Of a stretch of DNA of 28,766 bases, positions 27,364 to 28,766 are shown in pieces. A model generated the notes under the pieces. It saw only the letters and a program-made list of their open reading frames with translations, was not told where the DNA came from and ran no database searches. Origin of the DNA: a virus; the IMG/VR virus record IMGVR_UViG_3300034190_002235, positions 1 to 28,766 of that record. One strand, written 5' to 3'. The position numbers and the translations under genes are program-made. The number at the start of each line of letters is the position of its first letter. Within the stretch, counting starts at the first letter, position 1.

Positions 27364-28721
27364 GGTACTGGATATTTATAGCCTCGACTTTTGCCTAGCT
27401 CGATTAATTGCTCCAACGTTTTAGCTCTGCCCTGTTCCGCACGTTTAGCAATATGCGCTTTTTGTTTTTGAAGCCTCTCTAACGCTGCTGCCTGCCTTGG
27501 ATCAATCTCACCCAATTCGCCATCAACCTCAGCTGGGCCGCCACGAGTCGGAGCCGGATACCGATACCCGCATTCAGGGCAAACCGGCGCTGGAACATGA
27601 GCACAAAAACACGCAGGACACTGCCTGACGGGAGGCGCCTGTTCACCACGTTTCTTCCGGCCCTCCAGGCTCCACTGCCGTTCCATGTCCGGTGGGCCAT
27701 GCTCGAAAATCGAACCGGCATGATCCAGAACGGTCAAATGCTGCTTGCCACTATCCGGCGATGTTCGCAGGCCGCGACCAATTGATTGCAGATAGAAAGT
27801 CAAGCTCTTTGTCGGTCTGAGCAAAATGATGCACTCGATCTGAGGTACGTCAACACCGGCCACCCAAAGCTGGGCATTGCATACAACCTGCAAACTGCCA
27901 TCCCTAAGACCAGTCAAGGCCGCGACTCTTTCTGATCGTTTGCTCTTGCCTGAAATTGCAACAGCCTTGTAACCCTGGGCCTGGAACTCAGCAGCAACAT
28001 GCTCGGCATGGCTAATCGACGTGCAGAATGCCACCGCTCTTTTGCCGTCACAATGCTTCTGATAATGCTTGATCACATCACCCGTGATGGTTGAACGGTC
28101 CATCTCACCATCAATGTCTGATTGTCTGTAGTCACCGGCCTGCACCCTTAACCCGGTCAGGTCCGGTCGATGCGGCGCGAAATACTTGATCGGGGCCAAA
28201 AGCCCCTCTTGAATTAGTGCGTTGGTGCTGCATGTTGGCACGATCTCGTCAAAGATCTCGCCCAATCCCTTGCCGTCCAGTCTGCACGGGGTGCCGGTCA
28301 GCCCCAGCAGCGGTGGGTTGCCAATCTTGCCCATCACCTTGAGATAGGTCGTGGCCACCGCCAAGTGACACTCATCCACAATCACAAGATCCGGCGGCGG
28401 GAACCCATCACGCCTCGCAGCAGTTTGCACGCTCACAACCTGAACCCGGCGGTGATACTCCATTGGCTTGCCAGCAGCAATCTCACCGAACGGGATCTGC
28501 ACCGAACGCAGACGGTTGGCCGTGTCATCCAAGATCTCGCGCAGGTGGGCAAGGAACCAAACAGTCTTGCCCTTGTCGAGCGCAGACTGGATAATCGCTG
28601 CACTGGTATGGGTCTTGCCGAACCCCGTAGCAGCACACAAAATCGGTGCCCGATACCCAGACCGATACGCAACCCTAATGTCATTGATCGCCTGAACTTG
28701 GCGGGGGCGGAGAGATTTCAT
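27327..28721 (-). CDS. SF2 DEAD/DEAH-type helicase with C-terminal zinc finger
   Basis: A 464-residue helicase. I take the second ATG (28721) because GAGGG stands seven bases before it; the first ATG (28727) is too close to that SD. Motifs from this start: I ATGFGKT (31-37), II VDECH (115-119), III TGTP (142-145), VI QSIGRGLR (312-319). After the helicase core a CPAC…CPECG zinc finger (Cys368, 371, 381, 384) is followed by a helical C-terminus. It resembles the type III restriction/UvsW-like helicases of phage replication modules and overlaps VRR-NUC. No promoter can be placed in the 45 bases upstream that are visible. Confidence 0.9.
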   Translation of the reverse strand: MKSLRPRQVQAINDIRVAYRSGYRAPILCAATGFGKTHTSAAIIQSALDKGKTVWFLAHLREILDDTANRLRSVQIPFGEIAAGKPMEYHRRVQVVSVQTAARRDGFPPPDLVIVDECHLAVATTYLKVMGKIGNPPLLGLTGTPCRLDGKGLGEIFDEIVPTCSTNALIQEGLLAPIKYFAPHRPDLTGLRVQAGDYRQSDIDGEMDRSTITGDVIKHYQKHCDGKRAVAFCTSISHAEHVAAEFQAQGYKAVAISGKSKRSERVAALTGLRDGSLQVVCNAQLWVAGVDVPQIECIILLRPTKSLTFYLQSIGRGLRTSPDSGKQHLTVLDHAGSIFEHGPPDMERQWSLEGRKKRGEQAPPVRQCPACFCAHVPAPVCPECGYRYPAPTRGGPAEVDGELGEIDPRQAAALERLQKQKAHIAKRAEQGRAKTLEQLIELGKSRGYKYPVPWAKKIMASRHF

Positions 28722-28766
28722 TTCCATACCCTCACAGGATTAAAGCCTTTCAACCTTTCTTTTGCG

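Overview
The window is a block of a tailed-phage genome with siphovirus (lambda-like) tail organisation. A freshwater or marine cyanobacterial host (Synechococcus/Cyanobium type) is my best guess. This rests on the ThyX motif variant, the style of the tail-fibre repeats and the many genes without a Shine-Dalgarno (SD) sequence; it is inference, not proof. Two convergent blocks meet at about 16840 with overlapping stop codons. I see no tRNA, rRNA, CRISPR array, integrase or transposase.

Plus strand, 1-13539, tail morphogenesis in canonical order: C-terminus of a tail-tube-like protein, a terminator, a gpG/gpGT-type tail assembly chaperone pair with a textbook GGGAAAC -1 frameshift site, a 938-residue tape measure protein, a small tail protein, an NlpC/P60-type gpK-like protein, a large gpJ-like tip protein, three small beta-rich tail proteins, a tail fibre with a probable SGNH esterase domain, and a jelly-roll-like fibre protein. 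From 13540 to 16842 come a structured intergenic stretch, small membrane proteins (holin candidates), a two-domain endolysin (GH24 muramidase plus C39-like peptidase), dCTP deaminase and an HNH endonuclease.

Minus strand, 28727 down to 16839, an early/DNA-metabolism block read right to left: SF2 helicase, VRR-NUC nuclease, then an accessory array (26983-22850) of small genes and duplicated alanine-rich proteins. After it come a zinc-ribbon protein, a DEDDh exonuclease, a RecE/Cas4-like PD-(D/E)XK nuclease, a conserved phage recombination-neighbourhood protein, an SSB-like protein, ThyX and several small hypothetical genes. Nearly all are joined by ATGA, TGATG or TAATG overlaps, so the block is probably one or two translationally coupled operons. 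dCTP deaminase and ThyX together give a route dCTP -> dUTP -> dUMP -> dTMP, assuming a host dUTPase.

The most unusual part is the accessory array at 23.1-26.9 kb. Its genes are joined by a repeated junction that encodes a poly-glutamine C-terminus and at the same time carries the SD of the next gene. It holds three full and two relic copies of an Ala-rich protein family, a perfectly duplicated 93-bp unit encoding a 26-residue membrane peptide, a 12-bp tandem repeat gene with a truncated paralogue, and a small gene made of two pieces of the tail-tip gene J joined in swapped order. I read it as a recombination-prone gene nursery. This is inference, but the repeats themselves are directly visible.
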